A stretch of 64,000 nucleotides of DNA from Gnetum montanum (lineage: Eukaryota > Streptophyta > Gnetopsida > Gnetales > Gnetaceae). The notes beneath the pieces were generated by a model that did no database searches, was not told the origin of the DNA, and worked only from the letters and a program-made list of their open reading frames with translations. The DNA lies in the NCBI GenBank assembly GCA_015680685.1, contig MNCI01000556.1:1315931-1379930 (forward strand), given 5' to 3'. Positions 31,780 to 45,084 of this stretch are shown here, piece by piece. The translations under genes and the position numbers were made by a program. How positions within the stretch are numbered: position 1 is the first letter of the stretch; the number at the start of each line of letters is the position of its first letter.

Positions 31780-32391
31780 AGTAAGGTTGTAAGTACCTAG
31801 CTTTGCATGCATAGAATTTGGTTACTTGGTTAACCATGAGTTGTGAATCACCCTTGATGGCTAGGCATCTAATTCCTAGGTCATGAGCTACCATCATCCC
31901 TCTGATCAAACCCTCATATTCCACTAGGTTGTTGGTATTGGGAAACCCAAAATGATAGGCAAAGTATTAGATTTCACTAGATGGAAATGTTACAATGGTA
32001 TCAACACTAGTCCCATGGATGGTTGAAGCTCCATTGAAGTTCATGACTACCTCATAACCCTCAAGTACTTTCCTAACTATGTTAATGTATTCATTATGGA
32101 ACTCAGGATCTATGGCTACTTGGTCATCAATAGGTGAGACTGTGAGCAGTACGACTATATATTGACCTTTCATTTAGGATTGAGAGATGTAATAAAGGTT
32201 GAATTCTATGATTATGGACTTTCATTAGGCTATACAGCTACATTTATAGATGTTGATTGTTATGGCTTTGAGTATGTTATTTTTGCAAATTATGTTGACT
32301 TGACTTTTGAAGAGGTAGTATCTCCATTTCTTCAAAGAGAAGACTAATGCTAAACAATACTTCTCCACTTCAGTGTATTAGGCCTCATGGG
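31780..32391 (-). pseudogene. T3 second RNase H and linker
   Basis: NFNGASTIHGTSVDTIVTF is the counterpart of LYFDGAST in T2; the catalytic Asp is now Asn. Downstream, the AEYEG motif reads VEYEG. The upstream edge is cut by S2 at 32392. Confidence 0.8.
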
Positions 32392-33253
32392 TGATGAACT
32401 TTGTTTTTCCTAGCTTTGATATTGGGTATATGATATCAGAGCTTTGATATTGGATACCCAATATTGAGGCCCAAAAGTGATGTTAGATATCCAATACTGT
32501 GGGATGTGTGTTAGCCTATAAATATAGTGCTTCGGCACATGGTTTGGGCATTAGTTTTTCATAGTTTTGTTAATAGAGTATTCATAGTCTTGTGATTTTA
32601 TTTTGTAATATTATAGAATGGTCAATGAGTGCTTGTAGAGTGGATCTAAGTTAGTTGTATAGAGTCTTATTCAAGTGGAAATATACCTAGACACATTTCA
32701 TGAATGGAAATAAGATTGAGATTGGTTCTTATTCATTATAGCACTTTGACTTAGATTAGATTTACTTTCCATGTAATTTACTTTTCATGTACTAAGTGAA
32801 TATTTACATTTCCATGCATATTAATTAAGCACATAAGTACAACTACTTTGAGCATATGTATGACTCTTGGTAATCCCAACAACACTTAATGTTTGATACC
32901 CCAGCAGTGTTATACATGTCCAGAATGTGGGTAGAAAGTGGGATCGAATACTTATGTTAGGGTAGTTAATTATTAATTAGAAATTAGATTAGTTGAATTG
33001 ATTATAAATTGAGTTTCAACCTATTGTTGATCATAGAAAAATGAAATATAAAATAATAAAAATCATATGCCTTACTTTGGACTAAACCATACATGACAGA
33101 GCTACCACTAGTCCAAGTGGGAAGATAGGAAACTTTGATCAAGACATAATGATCTAAATGCCACAACTAGTCCCATACATGAAATTCAATTGGATTGTGC
33201 ATGAATGCTTGTGATTCATATGGTTAGATGTAGGTGTAACTCACCACTCATGA
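32392..33253 (+). mobile_element. S2: solo LTR inserted in T3 RNase H
   Basis: It starts TGATGAAC and ends CCACTCATGA, so it matches both ends of S1 and S3. It contains TATAAATATAGTGC (about 32517), the AATAAGATTGAGATTGG block and a late segment like S1. The flanks ATGGG (32387-32391) and ATGGA (33254-33258) form a target duplication with one mismatch. RNase H sequence continues on both sides. There is no internal region, so it is a solo LTR left by recombination. Confidence 0.88.
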
Positions 33254-34700
33254 ATGGACAGATAATGCATGACTAAGGTAGTATATAGGTATTTCTGCAT
33301 AGTTGTCACACTTTTGATAGAGTAGAGAGGCAATGGATGTATCAAAGATGGTGAGATAAATGTAATATGGTTTATCTTCTTATAGGGAATAGACTATTAG
33401 TAGTTGTGTCAACTCTTGTTTAAGATTTTCAAAGGCCTCTTGGCATTGATTCATCCAGTCATAATGAACTCCTTTCTTAAGCAAGTGTTGCATGGACTAT
33501 AACTTATCCATAAGCCTAGTGATAAACCTATGAATAAACTATAATATGCCTTGTAATTCCTGAAGCTATTTAAGGTTTGTAGGTGCTACCAATTTGGATA
33601 TGGCCTTAACCTTATTAGGATATATAAGTATCCTTTCTTTAGAGACTACAAAGTCAAGCATCTTATCAATCTTGACACCGAAGACACACTTCTTAGGATT
33701 AAGCGAAAGCTCATATTGAGGCATCATTTCAGCATAAGATCTAGGTCATTAGCATGGTCATTGGCTTTCTTATAATTCACAAATATGTCATATATGTAAT
33801 TGATAAGAAAACCTAACATGTAATCACTAAAAATATAGGTCATGGCTCTTTGGTATGTCGCTCTGGCATTCTTAAGGCTAAAAAGGACATCATGGTATAA
33901 CAAAAAGTACCCCATGTGGTTATAAAGGTCATGCTAAATTGGTGCTCTAGGTTGATCCTAATTTGGTTATATCCCAAGAATCCATCCATGAAGGACAACA
34001 AGGCATGTCTAGCCATAGCATCAATAAGTTGATAAATACTAGGTAAACGAAAGTCATCCTTGATAGTTGCTTAATTTAGGTCTCTAAAATCAATGCAAAT
34101 ATAGATACTCCAAGTTTTCTTAGGGACTACCATTATGTTGGATACCCATTATGCGTAATTGATAACCCTAATGAAACCTTCTTGGTAGAGCTTTAAGATT
34201 TCACTATGAACTACCAAGGTTGAACTAGGTCTAATCTTGTGCACTTTTTGCTTAACTGGTCTAATGCTAGGATCTAGTATGATGTTGTGTTAGACTAGAT
34301 GTGGGTATAGACCTAACATATCCTTATATGATTAGGAAAATCCCTTAATATTTATTTGTAATAATATGATGATATCTTGAGCACATTGAGGATCTAGTGA
34401 GGAACTTAGTGTAAGGGTTTTCTCCTCACCACTATGTGTTGTTACAAGAACGTTAACTAGAGAGTCTTTGGTTATGTCTCTTTCTTCTAATTTAAGGGTT
34501 ATGACTAGGTATTCAAGCCATTATAGAGGTTTCTCTATCAAGGCTATGTGGCCCAAAAGACCCTTAGGCTTAAGATCTAGGCAATTAGGGTCAATACACT
34601 ATTTAATATCACCATGAGATCCATGTAGATACAAAGGCAAACTAATTTTCTTCTAGGTACTCACACTCTAATCTTTCATATCAACCAAAAGCATATTAAG
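33254..34700 (-). pseudogene. T3 reverse transcriptase and RNase H start
   Basis: Readable pieces are KNARATYQRAMTYIFSDYMLG, INYIYDIFVNYKKAND (the YxDD box is now YIYD, so dead), VVPKKTWSIYICID, SYKDMLGLYPHLV and EERDITKDSL, all collinear with T2. There are many stops. The upstream end at about 34700 lies where T2 has its splice acceptor; an AAG with a T-rich run before it is present but weaker. Confidence 0.85.
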
Positions 34701-34899
34701 TGGAACTTGGGTAAAATTGAATAAATAATATTAAAATGGCATGAAACATATGCAAATATGATGCAATTAAGGCTATCCAAGGTCATCAATGAAATAAGGT
34801 GAATTTGGAAAAGTGCAATAGAGGCGAATAACTATCACACAAAGGTCAAATAAGGGGAAGTATAGGGAGTAAGGATACAAATTATCAATAAAGGTCACA

Positions 34900-35300
34900 A
34901 TTTTACTATTTTAAGGCATTTGTGGGCTATGATGCCAGTCTATACTCTTGGTGAACTATGATGCCAATTTAAGGCCTTAGTGGGCCATGATCATGCAGTG
35001 TCAAATGGTGGTCAAGGAAGTTCAAACCCCATTATTTGATATCATTTAAAGGCCAAACAAAGGAAAATATATTTTTAATAATACAAAAAATGAACATATA
35101 ATGTTGTATAAAGGTTATAGAAGGCTAGAAAGGTAAACAAGTTAACATAAGTCCAAAAACATGCCCAAAACATTCTTTAATAAGGCAAAAAATAAGGGAA
35201 ATAGGTTATATATGACAAAATTTGATTAACATAGGGCACTCATTGTTAGGTTTTGCCAGTTTTAGGCCTTGGTGAGCCATGTTTTGGAGCTACAGGGCCA
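34900..35300. repeat. T3 minisatellite on the RT side of the antisense segment
   Basis: Degenerate copies of CCAATTTAAGGCCTTAGTGGGCC and CCAGTTTTAGGCCTTGG type occur at about 34910, 34950 and 35255. They relate to the arrays at 13385-13560 and 46000-46360. Confidence 0.6.
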
Positions 35301-35549
35301 TTAGGTTAGTTTAGGCATCAATCAGGGCTATTTCTAGGTTATTTAGACCAAAAAATCAAGTGTTTTGAGGCTTCCATCTTGGGCTCAGTTTCGATATAGG
35401 GAGACTTAATATGAAGATTGAATAGGTTTTGGGATGTTCAAAGGTCCAAATTTAAGGTTCCAGGACCTTCCCAAGGTAGTGCAGGGTAAGATCCATTAAA
35501 ATTAGGCACTTCAGAGGTCTATAAAGGTTAAAAAGTAGGTTCTAAAGCT

Positions 35550-38400
35550 TTCCCCCTTTTATTTTCACATTGGCTAGCATTGAAAAGAGGGGGTTTAGCA
35601 TGGGGGACCAAAATCATAAAAAAATTAAGATCAAACATGATCAAATAGGTAGTTGGAGTTTAGATCTCGAACTTGTGCATCTCCTAGTTTTGTTCTGGGA
35701 TAATTTGAGATAATTTTGAATGTTAATAGGTGTTGAAATGGCTTTCGCCCCCCCTCCCCCTCCCCACCCCCATCCTTTTCCATGCTAGGAATAGTATGAT
35801 TATCATGGAAAAATATGGAAACACTTATTTTATGAATTTCGAGTGATTTTGAGGCACTTTGACCAGGTTTCTAGGCCCCTAGGTCTATAAACTTCAATTT
35901 TACAAGTTTTTGGCTTGTTTGAAGGTTGTTTAAGGGAACTTAAGTTCTTTCCCTTTTGTTTCCATGATGGGGAAACTACTAAAACATGAAATAATGGGGG
36001 GAATAGGTTTTGGAGATTAAAATGAGGTTAAAAAAGCAAAATCTTGAGGTTGTGAGGTCATGGGCTTCTCTAGCATAGATCTTTGGCTTCTGGGAATGCC
36101 ATCTTGCTTCTAGAAGTGGAAAAGAAGCTTTTGCCCTTGATTCAATGCTAGGGAGGTTACTATAGCATAGATAGAAGTAAAAATCCTAGTTCTAGGCCAA
36201 TTTAGATCATAATCAACCATGCATGTTACCTCCTATGGTTGCCAGGGTCAAGGGCTATGGATCCGTGTTAAAAATTAGTAGTTTCGAGCATCCCTAAGTG
36301 GTTTTTTGGATTTTCCATTTTATTTTACACTAAGGATGGAAAGATAAATGTGGAAAATAAATTAAAATGAATTTTTTATCATTTTATATTAGTTTTATAA
36401 AATCTAAGGGCTTCAGTGGCTGCTACTAAGGTTCTAGAGTGCATGAAAAGTTATTTGATGCGATTTTGAGGTGTTAAGGACCCTCAAACAAGTCCCCATT
36501 GATTTTCCATGCTGGGGATACCACCCTCAACATGCAAAAAGGGATTCCTAATGAAAATGAACTGTGCAACTTGGATCTAGACCAACATTGATTTCAATTG
36601 CATATGCATATCAGTCTCAGGGGCTACCAGGGTTAAGGACTAAGGTTTGGTGTTAAATTTTTGTCATTTTGAGTATTGTTAAGAATTTTTAAACTTTACC
36701 CCTTCTTTCCACATTGGGGATAGTATTCGTAGCATGGAAATATGTTAGAAAATATATTTTGATGATTTTGCATCATTTTCGATCATGCATGTAGGTTGCT
36801 AAGGTTACTAGCAACACTAGTCGATGCTTGGTGTTAATATTTTGCATTTATGAAGGTTGATGCATGGTTTTTGGACTTTCTCCCATTTTCCACACTAGAG
36901 CTTCCATGTGTAGCATGGAAAATTTTGGGTGAAACTTTTTAAAGCTTTATGGTCACTTTCAGTCATGCATGCCCCTTCACAAGGTTGTTGGTATCAATTG
37001 CTAATATCTAATGTTGAAATTTGGTTGTTCCAAAGGTCACTAGGAGTTTTTTGAACTTTCCCCCCTTTTTCCATGCTAGGGATTCCATGCTTAAGTTGTA
37101 AAATTAGAAGGAAAGCTTTTTGGTCCTCTATGATCACTTTCAAACATGCATGGAACCTTCTAAGGTTGCTTGTGTTGACTACTGCTACTTGATGTCAAAA
37201 TTTGGTTATTTCAAGGATTTCTAGGTAATTTTTGGGCTTCCCCCTTTCTTTCCATACTTGGGGTTTCATGCGTAGTGTGGAAAATTGGGTTGAAATCTTT
37301 TTGATCATTTTTTAGCATGAATGCTAGCCCCTAAGTTTGCTAGTATCAACTATTGCTACTTGATGCTAAAATTTTGTTGTTTCAAGGATCACTAGGCATT
37401 TTTTTGGACTTCCCCCCATTTTCTAACATTGGGGCTTCCATGCTCAACATAGAAAATTGGGGAAAAATATTTTTTTGTTACTTTTAGATGATCTAGATAT
37501 GAATGAGTGCTCATAGGGTTGTTGGCATTGGCAATCAGTGCCTAAGCCCAAGATATGATCTTTTTGGGGGTTGTGAGTAGTTTTTCAAGTTTCCCCCCAT
37601 TTTTTCACACTAAGGGTGGAAGGCTCAACATGGAAGACATCCCCCTTAGTGATAAAAGTTAATTATATGCCAAATTGACAACTAATCAACAATGCATGTC
37701 AACTTCTAGGGTTTCTTATGCTAATGGTCAATGTTGGGTGTTAGGATTCGATAGTTTGGAGGCTTCTAACTACCTCATGAAATCTCCCCCCTTTCTTCCA
37801 CACTAGGAATGGTGGCCTTAACATGGATGATATGTTATTGGTAGTTTTCTGCCATGTTTGACCAATTTTGAGGTTTCCAAAAGCTCCAAAGGGTTTTGGT
37901 AGGGTCTAGGGATCACCAGGCATCAAGAAATGGTTATTCGGTCATTAATTTAGGTCATGTTTTACTTCCCCCCATATATCCATGCTGAGCGTGAGAGGAT
38001 CAACATGGAAGAAGCCTTTTCTAGTATGGAACACATCAAATTCTAGATTTTGACATGTTTTGACTAGTTTGACTAGGTTTGGTGAGGTTCTAAGCCTACC
38101 AAAGATGCTTGGAGGGGTTCTAGGTCATGTGGGATTCACTTTGGGTTCAAACTTATGCTAGATGAGTGGTGGGAGGCAAGAATCAGTGTTACCCTCCTTC
38201 TTCCACTTTGGGCACTATTTCCTCAGTTTGGAAATCCATGGTGCCTAGCCTTGCCCATGTCTTATCAAAATTTGGAAACTCGATGTTGAAAAAGGCAAGT
38301 TTGTGTTACCAAAAATAGAAAGATATTTGTAATTCTAATGAATTCATAAAGTGATAATCATGTTTTCATGTTGGGCATGGTATTCCTAGTGTGGATGCTT
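35550..38400. repeat. T3 tandem array, unit about 180 bp with hairpin core
   Basis: About 14 diverged copies are spaced 172-193 bp apart in the clearest part (cores at about 36520, 36712, 36888, 37068, 37250, 37422, 37602, 37795 and 37978). Each core has TTTCCAtgCTaGGG and then AGcATGGAAAA, able to pair as a hairpin. A TCATGCATG plus GGTTGCTAGnGTT block lies between cores. It sits between RT and the antisense gene; T2 has no such array. Confidence 0.85.
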
Positions 38401-40710
38401 GGGAGTAAGGTTGCCATAATGTTTTAAGTGTTAAAATTGGTAAAAATCTCAACGTTGATGCAACTTTTGGTCAAATGTGAATGTGCAGGGTGGCTCCCAT
38501 AATCGAAAGATTTAAAATTTTGAAAAGTGAAGTTGTTTCCCATCTAAAACCAACATGAACTAGACTTTCCCTTCTTTTTTTTTAGTGCACTTGTAGTTAT
38601 GGTGTACTAAGTTGGTAACTGGGGTTTCATTTAGGTTTTAAATGGGTTTTATATGTTAAGTTTTATAATTTTTGATCATAATTATCATTCTACAACAACG
38701 CATTGGAGGAGAGCTCTAGTAGAGATTCTTGTGGCAGCCACAAATAATTCTCAATGTGGAAGCCTTCCATCTCCCTTCTAGCCAACATAGAACTCCTATC
38801 TTCTCCTATTTTCCCTCTTCCTCAATGTCGAACCTGCCATGGCACACAAGCAACAAGAGGGAAAGAGAAAAAATACTATGTTCTAGATGATGGATAAGAA
38901 TTATAGGGAGTTTTCAGAGGTTCTCAAGCCTATCTCTATCTAGGACCCATTTTTCACTACTCCAAGGTAGGCATTTCTACCTATTTTTGCCTTTGCTTTT
39001 TGTGATTTCTCAATTTTTTTACTTTCTAGATGTTGAGAACATTTGTTTAGATCTACTTCAGTAGAGGGGTCGAAAAGGAATTTTGATGAAATCCCATCCC
39101 CATATTCTCTTTTGGCTTTTTCCATGTACATTTATAGCTTTTTAATTGCTTTAATGTTTGTAGATTTGATTTTGAAAATAGGGCTTACTATTTCATGCTT
39201 TTTTCTGAAAATTTTGGGGTGTGGCTATTCTTTTAGATATATGCCTTAGGATTTATTTAAACTAAATTTTAACAATGTCATACCCAATTATTTTGGTGTT
39301 AATTTTAATGGGTTTTAATGGTTTTTTCTATTTTGACCATTTTAATGGCTATATGAAATTTAGGTTTTCAGATTTTTGAAGTTTTGGTATAAAAAAGCAA
39401 GCCAAGTTGTATATTTCTTCTTGATAGAAAAACTGCATATTTGTAAAATTAAAGGTTATGGACTTTTAGCCCTTTGTTTAATCTTTCTAATGGTTATTAT
39501 CGCATTTAATTTACTTTGAAACAAGGAAGTTATGACTATTTTCGTAACATTGCATAGTTAGGTTATTTGTGCCCCTTTTGTAATTTTATGTAAATTTGTG
39601 AAATTTTTATAAGAAAATAACAAAGATTTTTTGTATTTCTTATCATGGGTGCATAGGCTTTGGCCTCAACTTTTCAACAGAGGTAGGATCACTTTGATTG
39701 GACTTAAAATAAATTTTTTATTAGGAATGTGTAGTAAGGACGTTTGTGCTATTTTTGGATTATTGTCCAAATTGACAAATTTTTCCTACATAAACAATAA
39801 AGTTTTTAAATTTTTTCTATGTATGGATATGTAGGGTTCAATTTAAGCTTCCAAATAGTGGTGGAATCACTTAGTTTGGAGCTCAAATGAATTTTTTGCT
39901 ATGGCTGTGTAAATCAAGGCAAAGCTCACAGTTGTAGTACATTACTTAAAATAGAAGTGGTTGGTATGTATAACTTATGTTTTTCTTTTGTGAACATGTA
40001 AAATCAATGGTTAATTTTGATTTTAAATATTTTTCTATTTTAAATAATATTTTATTATGGCTACATGGCTATTTTTTAAGTTTATCATGCCTTTTCTAAA
40101 TTTTTTCATAGTTTAGATGTTTTTTTGAATTTATGGATGCTTTGCATAATTTAGATTTTTTTTTCTAAGCCTATGTTTGCGTTTCTACAAAGTTATGCAT
40201 AATTTAGATGCCTTTTTGAAGTTTATGCATAATTTAGATGAAGACATAGTTTTGGGTATAATGTTTTGGCTATAAAGGCTATGGTAATGATGCTTTTATG
40301 GAATTTCTTAAAGCCAATTTAGATAAACATCTAAGAGATTTTTATAGAGGCTAATTTCACCTCTCACTTAGGAATTTTTTTTCTAAATTTGTAAAGAAAT
40401 TCCAGTTGGTCATGATGAAGGGTTATGCAAGGTTGTGATAATATTTTCTTGTGGAATTACTTAGACTAATTTAGATAAACATCTTAGAGCTTTTTACAAA
40501 GGCTAATTTCATCTCCAACTAGATGTTTTGTCTAAATTTGCTAAGTAACTGTAATAGGTCATAATTTTTTTACTTTGAAAGTTCATAATAGTGCCTTTTT
40601 GTGAAATTCCTTAAGCCAATTTAGATAAACACCTTAGATTCATTTATAGAGGGTAATTCCACCTTTGAACAGGATGTTTTTCTAACTTGTTAAGAAATTT
40701 TAATTGGTCA
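38401..40710. other. T3 internal spacer; 5' flank of the antisense gene
   Basis: Very AT-rich. I could not place the counterpart of exon 1. Two or three copies of a GATAAACATCTTAGAGnTTTTTAnAGAGGCTAATTTCA-like repeat occur at about 40320-40660. Confidence 0.5.
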
Positions 40711-43106
40711 CAATATTTTTGTTTTGTTTCATGTGGGATCTTCTTAAGGCCTATCCTCATCATAGTGGAGCTAGTTGGTATTTTTTCTATAGTGGTCATC
40801 CCAAGACCAATACTCCACCACATGACATGCCTTTTGAAAAGATCTAATTTTGGTTCTAGCTTGGGGCAAAGCACTTCCTTTCCTACCTCCTTAGGAACTT
40901 TAGTATGATGTTGTGGTTACACTTATCCATGAATGTATTTGGGGTCATTATGAAGATCTTGTTGCCTTGAGTGTTTGGCCTAATTACCAGGTATATTACT
41001 AATAGGTTGCTTCTTAAGACTACAGGGGGATTGGAAGATGTCATAAGTTTATGTTACTTTTCAGAGATCTAGATGATGCTAGAGTATAGTTAGTATGATA
41101 TTGACACTACTCTAATGGTGGCACATAAAGCCCACACATTATTTGAGAACCTGCCTAGCACTATGTATCATCTATAGGGGTAAACATGTTTATTGTAATG
41201 CTTTTATACTTTTGGCTCAATTACCTTACCTAAATTCATTAATTTAACTTCTTGTAGGTACAAGGTCAACAATCAAGGCTTGATCATCAATGATCAAATC
41301 TTGATAGTGGCTCAAACTACTTTGGATGAATTCACCAAGAGTCCCCAAATCAAAGTTATTCTATATCAATTGTTAAGAGAGGACTTTCATGAATACATCA
41401 CTAGGTTTAACCTTGTATATAAAAAGTTCAAATATGATGGGATGATGGATAGCTAGTGGTGGATGCCAATAACATAGATTGAACCCTTGTAGCTGGAACC
41501 TACACACCACAAAAGAAAAGTAAAGGTTAACATGTAGTTTCTAGTATTTTATTTTTTAAGTGTTTTATTGATTTTCTTTGTTTTTGAAATTTCTCATATG
41601 GATGCTAACCCTTGGTTATTTCTTTGCAACAACTTCCATCTTAGCTAATGCCACTATACCACTTTCATATTCACATCATGAGGATACCATCATCCTGAAG
41701 TTTGGTATGTGAGATTAGCATAGGAATGGCTAAAGGGAAAGACACCTAGATATGTTCAAAAAAGCATCCAACATGCAAATTTTCTTAATGTATTTATGAC
41801 ACCTATTCCTTCCATTCATGCTATAGATATGCTACATGTCATCAACTCCTTTGATGAGGAGGTTGGTCACTTTAGCAACATCATTCGAGGTGTTAAGGTA
41901 AAAATGGATGTAAGTGTTGGTTTCTTTCATGACTTGTTTGGTGTCCCTACTAATGAGAGGCCATTATAAGGAAGTTCTAAAGCGGCTTGGTGGCAAGATG
42001 GGCCACTCTAGAATTTTGATGAATAGCTTCATGAACCTTGATGCAAAGGAATCATATCCAAGTACCAAGAGGAGGCAATACCAAGTACCTATCCCATCAT
42101 CATCCAAGAGGAGAAAGAGGAAGAGGATCCAAGTATGCTTATGGCTTACTATTTTCATTATATCTTATTTGGTTATTTTTGGTTGTCATCCTGACCTTTT
42201 GATGATTGTTGTGATTATAGTGATTCTTGAGCCACCAACACAAGCTCCTATCCCTATGTTTCACATGAAATCATGGGTAGAGACTCTAGAAATAGTGGAG
42301 TTCTTACATGGTATTACTAAGGATATCATCAATTGATTGTATTAGGTTGCACCTGAGATAGGTAAGGATTTTTTTTATGTGCTTTAGTTGTGGTTTTACT
42401 TACATTATGGTTATTTAAGGTTTTTTCTTATGATTGTATTTTTTATTTGTGTAGTACAATTTATGGAGTGGGATGCAAGTACAGACATGGGGGTAGACTC
42501 CTTGCTTAGACTTCCCTCTAATGTGTCTAGTATACCCATGAAACTATATAAAAATGCCACTAATTTAGCAATTTCATGTGCAAAATCTTCATGGGAGCTA
42601 GAGAGGTCCAAAAAATCCTATTGGAGGAAGTTTTGGCCTTAAGGAAAAATGCTCAAAGATAGGAGGACATAATAGAAAGCTATTCATTCTAGGGATCCAA
42701 GTATAGAGTTCTTATTAAGTTTTCAAAACTACTCTACAGGTGAACTAATCTCCTACTTTTCAAATCACCATGATTATAGGTGAGACATCTACAGTTGCTG
42801 CTACTCATGCACCTCCTACTTGGACTCCTATAGATAGGTCAAACATTCTTTTTGGTGTTGATCTTAGGGATGTTGATCCTCCATTGTTTGGAGGAAGGCC
42901 TTCCACATCTATTTCTAGAAGTAATAAAGCCAGACTCTCAATAGGTTTGATATATTTTATGCTTTGGTTTTTGTTTTAAGCCATGATTTTGGCTATGGGT
43001 TACTAACTAGCTATATGTTGTTGCATTTCAAGCCTTAGGAGATATTGGTGGCCCTAGCAATGAGCATGGGAATGACCCACCACTTCCTCCTTTGGATGCC
43101 ACTTAG
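40711..43106 (+). pseudogene. T3 copy of the antisense gene
   Basis: Exons 2 to 8 of the T2 antisense gene have counterparts here, except that most of exon 4 is deleted. Segments are 40711-41179 (LRPILIIVELVGIF, FLSYLLRNFS, VAHKAHTLFENLP), 41258-41519 (NNQGLIINDQIL), 41645-42132 (FFHDLFGVPTNERP, then an acidic end), 42221-42361 (EFLHGITKDIIN), 42455-42979 (FMEWDASTDMGVDSL, AKSSWELERS, then THAPPTWTPID) and 43033-43106 (ALGDIGGPSNEHGND). Donors at 41180, 41520 and 42362 and acceptors ending at 41257 and 42454 correspond to T2 introns. Stops and frameshifts occur throughout. The protein is much more diverged than the exon-intron plan. Confidence 0.8.
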
Positions 43107-43379
43107 TAGCCTCTGTCAATTCAGCCTTTTTATGTTTTTTATGTTGATGGCTATGGTGTGCCAAGACTATGTTGTGGATTATTGTTATTCTTTGACATTT
43201 TTGCCACACAGTGTGGCAATGGCTATGTATGTTATGGGTATTTTAATTTTAAATTTAAATATTAATTTTCTTGGCTATATGCATTAATAGTAGTAGTAAG
43301 TATTATAAATGCTGTAAACCTTGAAAATGGCTATGTTGATGTTTTTGGTTATGGCTAATTGACAAAAGGAAGTGTCATA

Positions 43380-45026
43380 ATAAATAAGATGTTTGTTAGT
43401 TGTTGGCGACTATTTGGGACGCGACCACCAATGAGTGTCCTCAAACAAGATTTAGGTGCTTGTTGGTCTCTGGCAACACCATGGCCCAGATAGCTCCAAA
43501 TAAACTCAGTAGTTAATGTGAGTATGTGTGTGTGCTGTTGCGGCATGCAGTTGTGAAAAATGAAATGATTTCATTTTGTGTAAACTATAGATGACTTATC
43601 TTAAAGAGATTCAGCCAACTTTGCCAAGTACTATGAGTTGTTGAGAGTTCCTATTTTGTTCAATTGCCTAGTCTACGTGGTCCTTATAATACCTACTTGT
43701 TACAAATAAAATTTTGCAAAAACATTTAAGCACAACTCTATGAATATACTTCTAATTCTCCCCAGAGAACGAGATAATTTCAGAATAAAACTAGAAATAG
43801 AGCAAGATTCAATGGAAATAGATAGAAAAGAAAATAGATTTGTGTAGAGCTCAAATATTTAAACAAGGTAAAATGACACTAGTAAACACTTCGTAATAAA
43901 GCTATCCCAAATTCAATAACTATGAATTGTTCAAACTTCCAAGGCTCAAATAAGCAATTTATTCAAGACAATCCTACTATGCTACCAAAAAATTGCTGGG
44001 TAAACTACCACGTACGAAACTCCATTTTGGCTAGATAATGGATGTCAATAATTGCATTCAACAGAACCTTCAAAAGACTTGACAATTTCTGATTGAAATA
44101 CCATAGAGATTCACTTTAAAGATAAAAAGAAGCTATTCTAGTCCCATCAAAATACCAAAGATTTTCTGAACCCTCTTGACTATTGAATCATTCAACGACA
44201 TGACTACAAGTAGAGGCTCTCTTACAACAATCTCAATAGCAGTTCCTATACATTACACAATAACAAAATTTACTACTGAAATGCTCTTAAGGCTTTTAAA
44301 CACAAGCACTTCTATGGAAAAATTTTAACAGAAAATTTCTCTCAGGCAACAAGAACAATAAGAGCAATCTAAAAATCCCAAAATTACTTGCCAAGGATGA
44401 TACTATCTAAACCACTAGCTAAACAATTTAAAAAAAATAAACATAAAACATAACTCACAGGACTATGACAAAGAGGCTGAAATCTTTACTCTAGCAAGCC
44501 ATCTTACAAGAAATTGTTCACACTTTCTTCTTTACAATGCTCTACCCAAGAGTCAAAGTGTGTCTCCAAGTGAGAGCCCAAGTGCTAGCTAGTAGCCTTC
44601 CAAAGTGTGATGTCTCATGTCTTCTCCTTAAGTATGATGTATGAGACCCCCCCTTTGACCCCTGAAGCCTTTTTATAGAGTTCAAAGGTAGGTAGGTAAG
44701 TTACAAAATATCCTGGGTGGTTATAATCACCATAGAGAGAAAAAAGCTTCAGGTGACAAGTGTCCCTTCATTCGCCAAGTGTCTTCATTCAGTTGCCAAG
44801 TGTCTTTATTTAATTGACAAGTGTCTTCATTCAGTTGACAAGTGGCTATTGTGGAGACAAAAAGGCTATAGTTGACAAGTGGCCTTTTTAATTGCCAAGT
44901 GTCTTCATGATAATCAAAATTAAAATTAGTTACAAATATCATAATTGTAACTATCATAGGAAGTTACAACTTCCATATGAATAAAAGGGATAATAGCCAA
45001 ATGTCCCCTTTATAATAGGACATTAC
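43380..45026 (-). mobile_element. Possible LTR or LTR-like fragment inside T3
   Basis: Read on the minus strand it starts TGTAATGTCCTATTATAAAG at 45026, has tandem CCAAGTGTCTTCATTCAGTTG-type repeats (44750-44920, plus strand) and a TATA-like CTCTATAAAAAGGC at about 44670-44684. The left end and target duplication are not found. The stretch 43107-43380 shows nothing. Confidence 0.35.
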
Positions 45027-45084
45027 ACAAATATCTTAACAATGTACATTTTTTTTAACATCCTTCTAAAAATGAACCTAGTTG

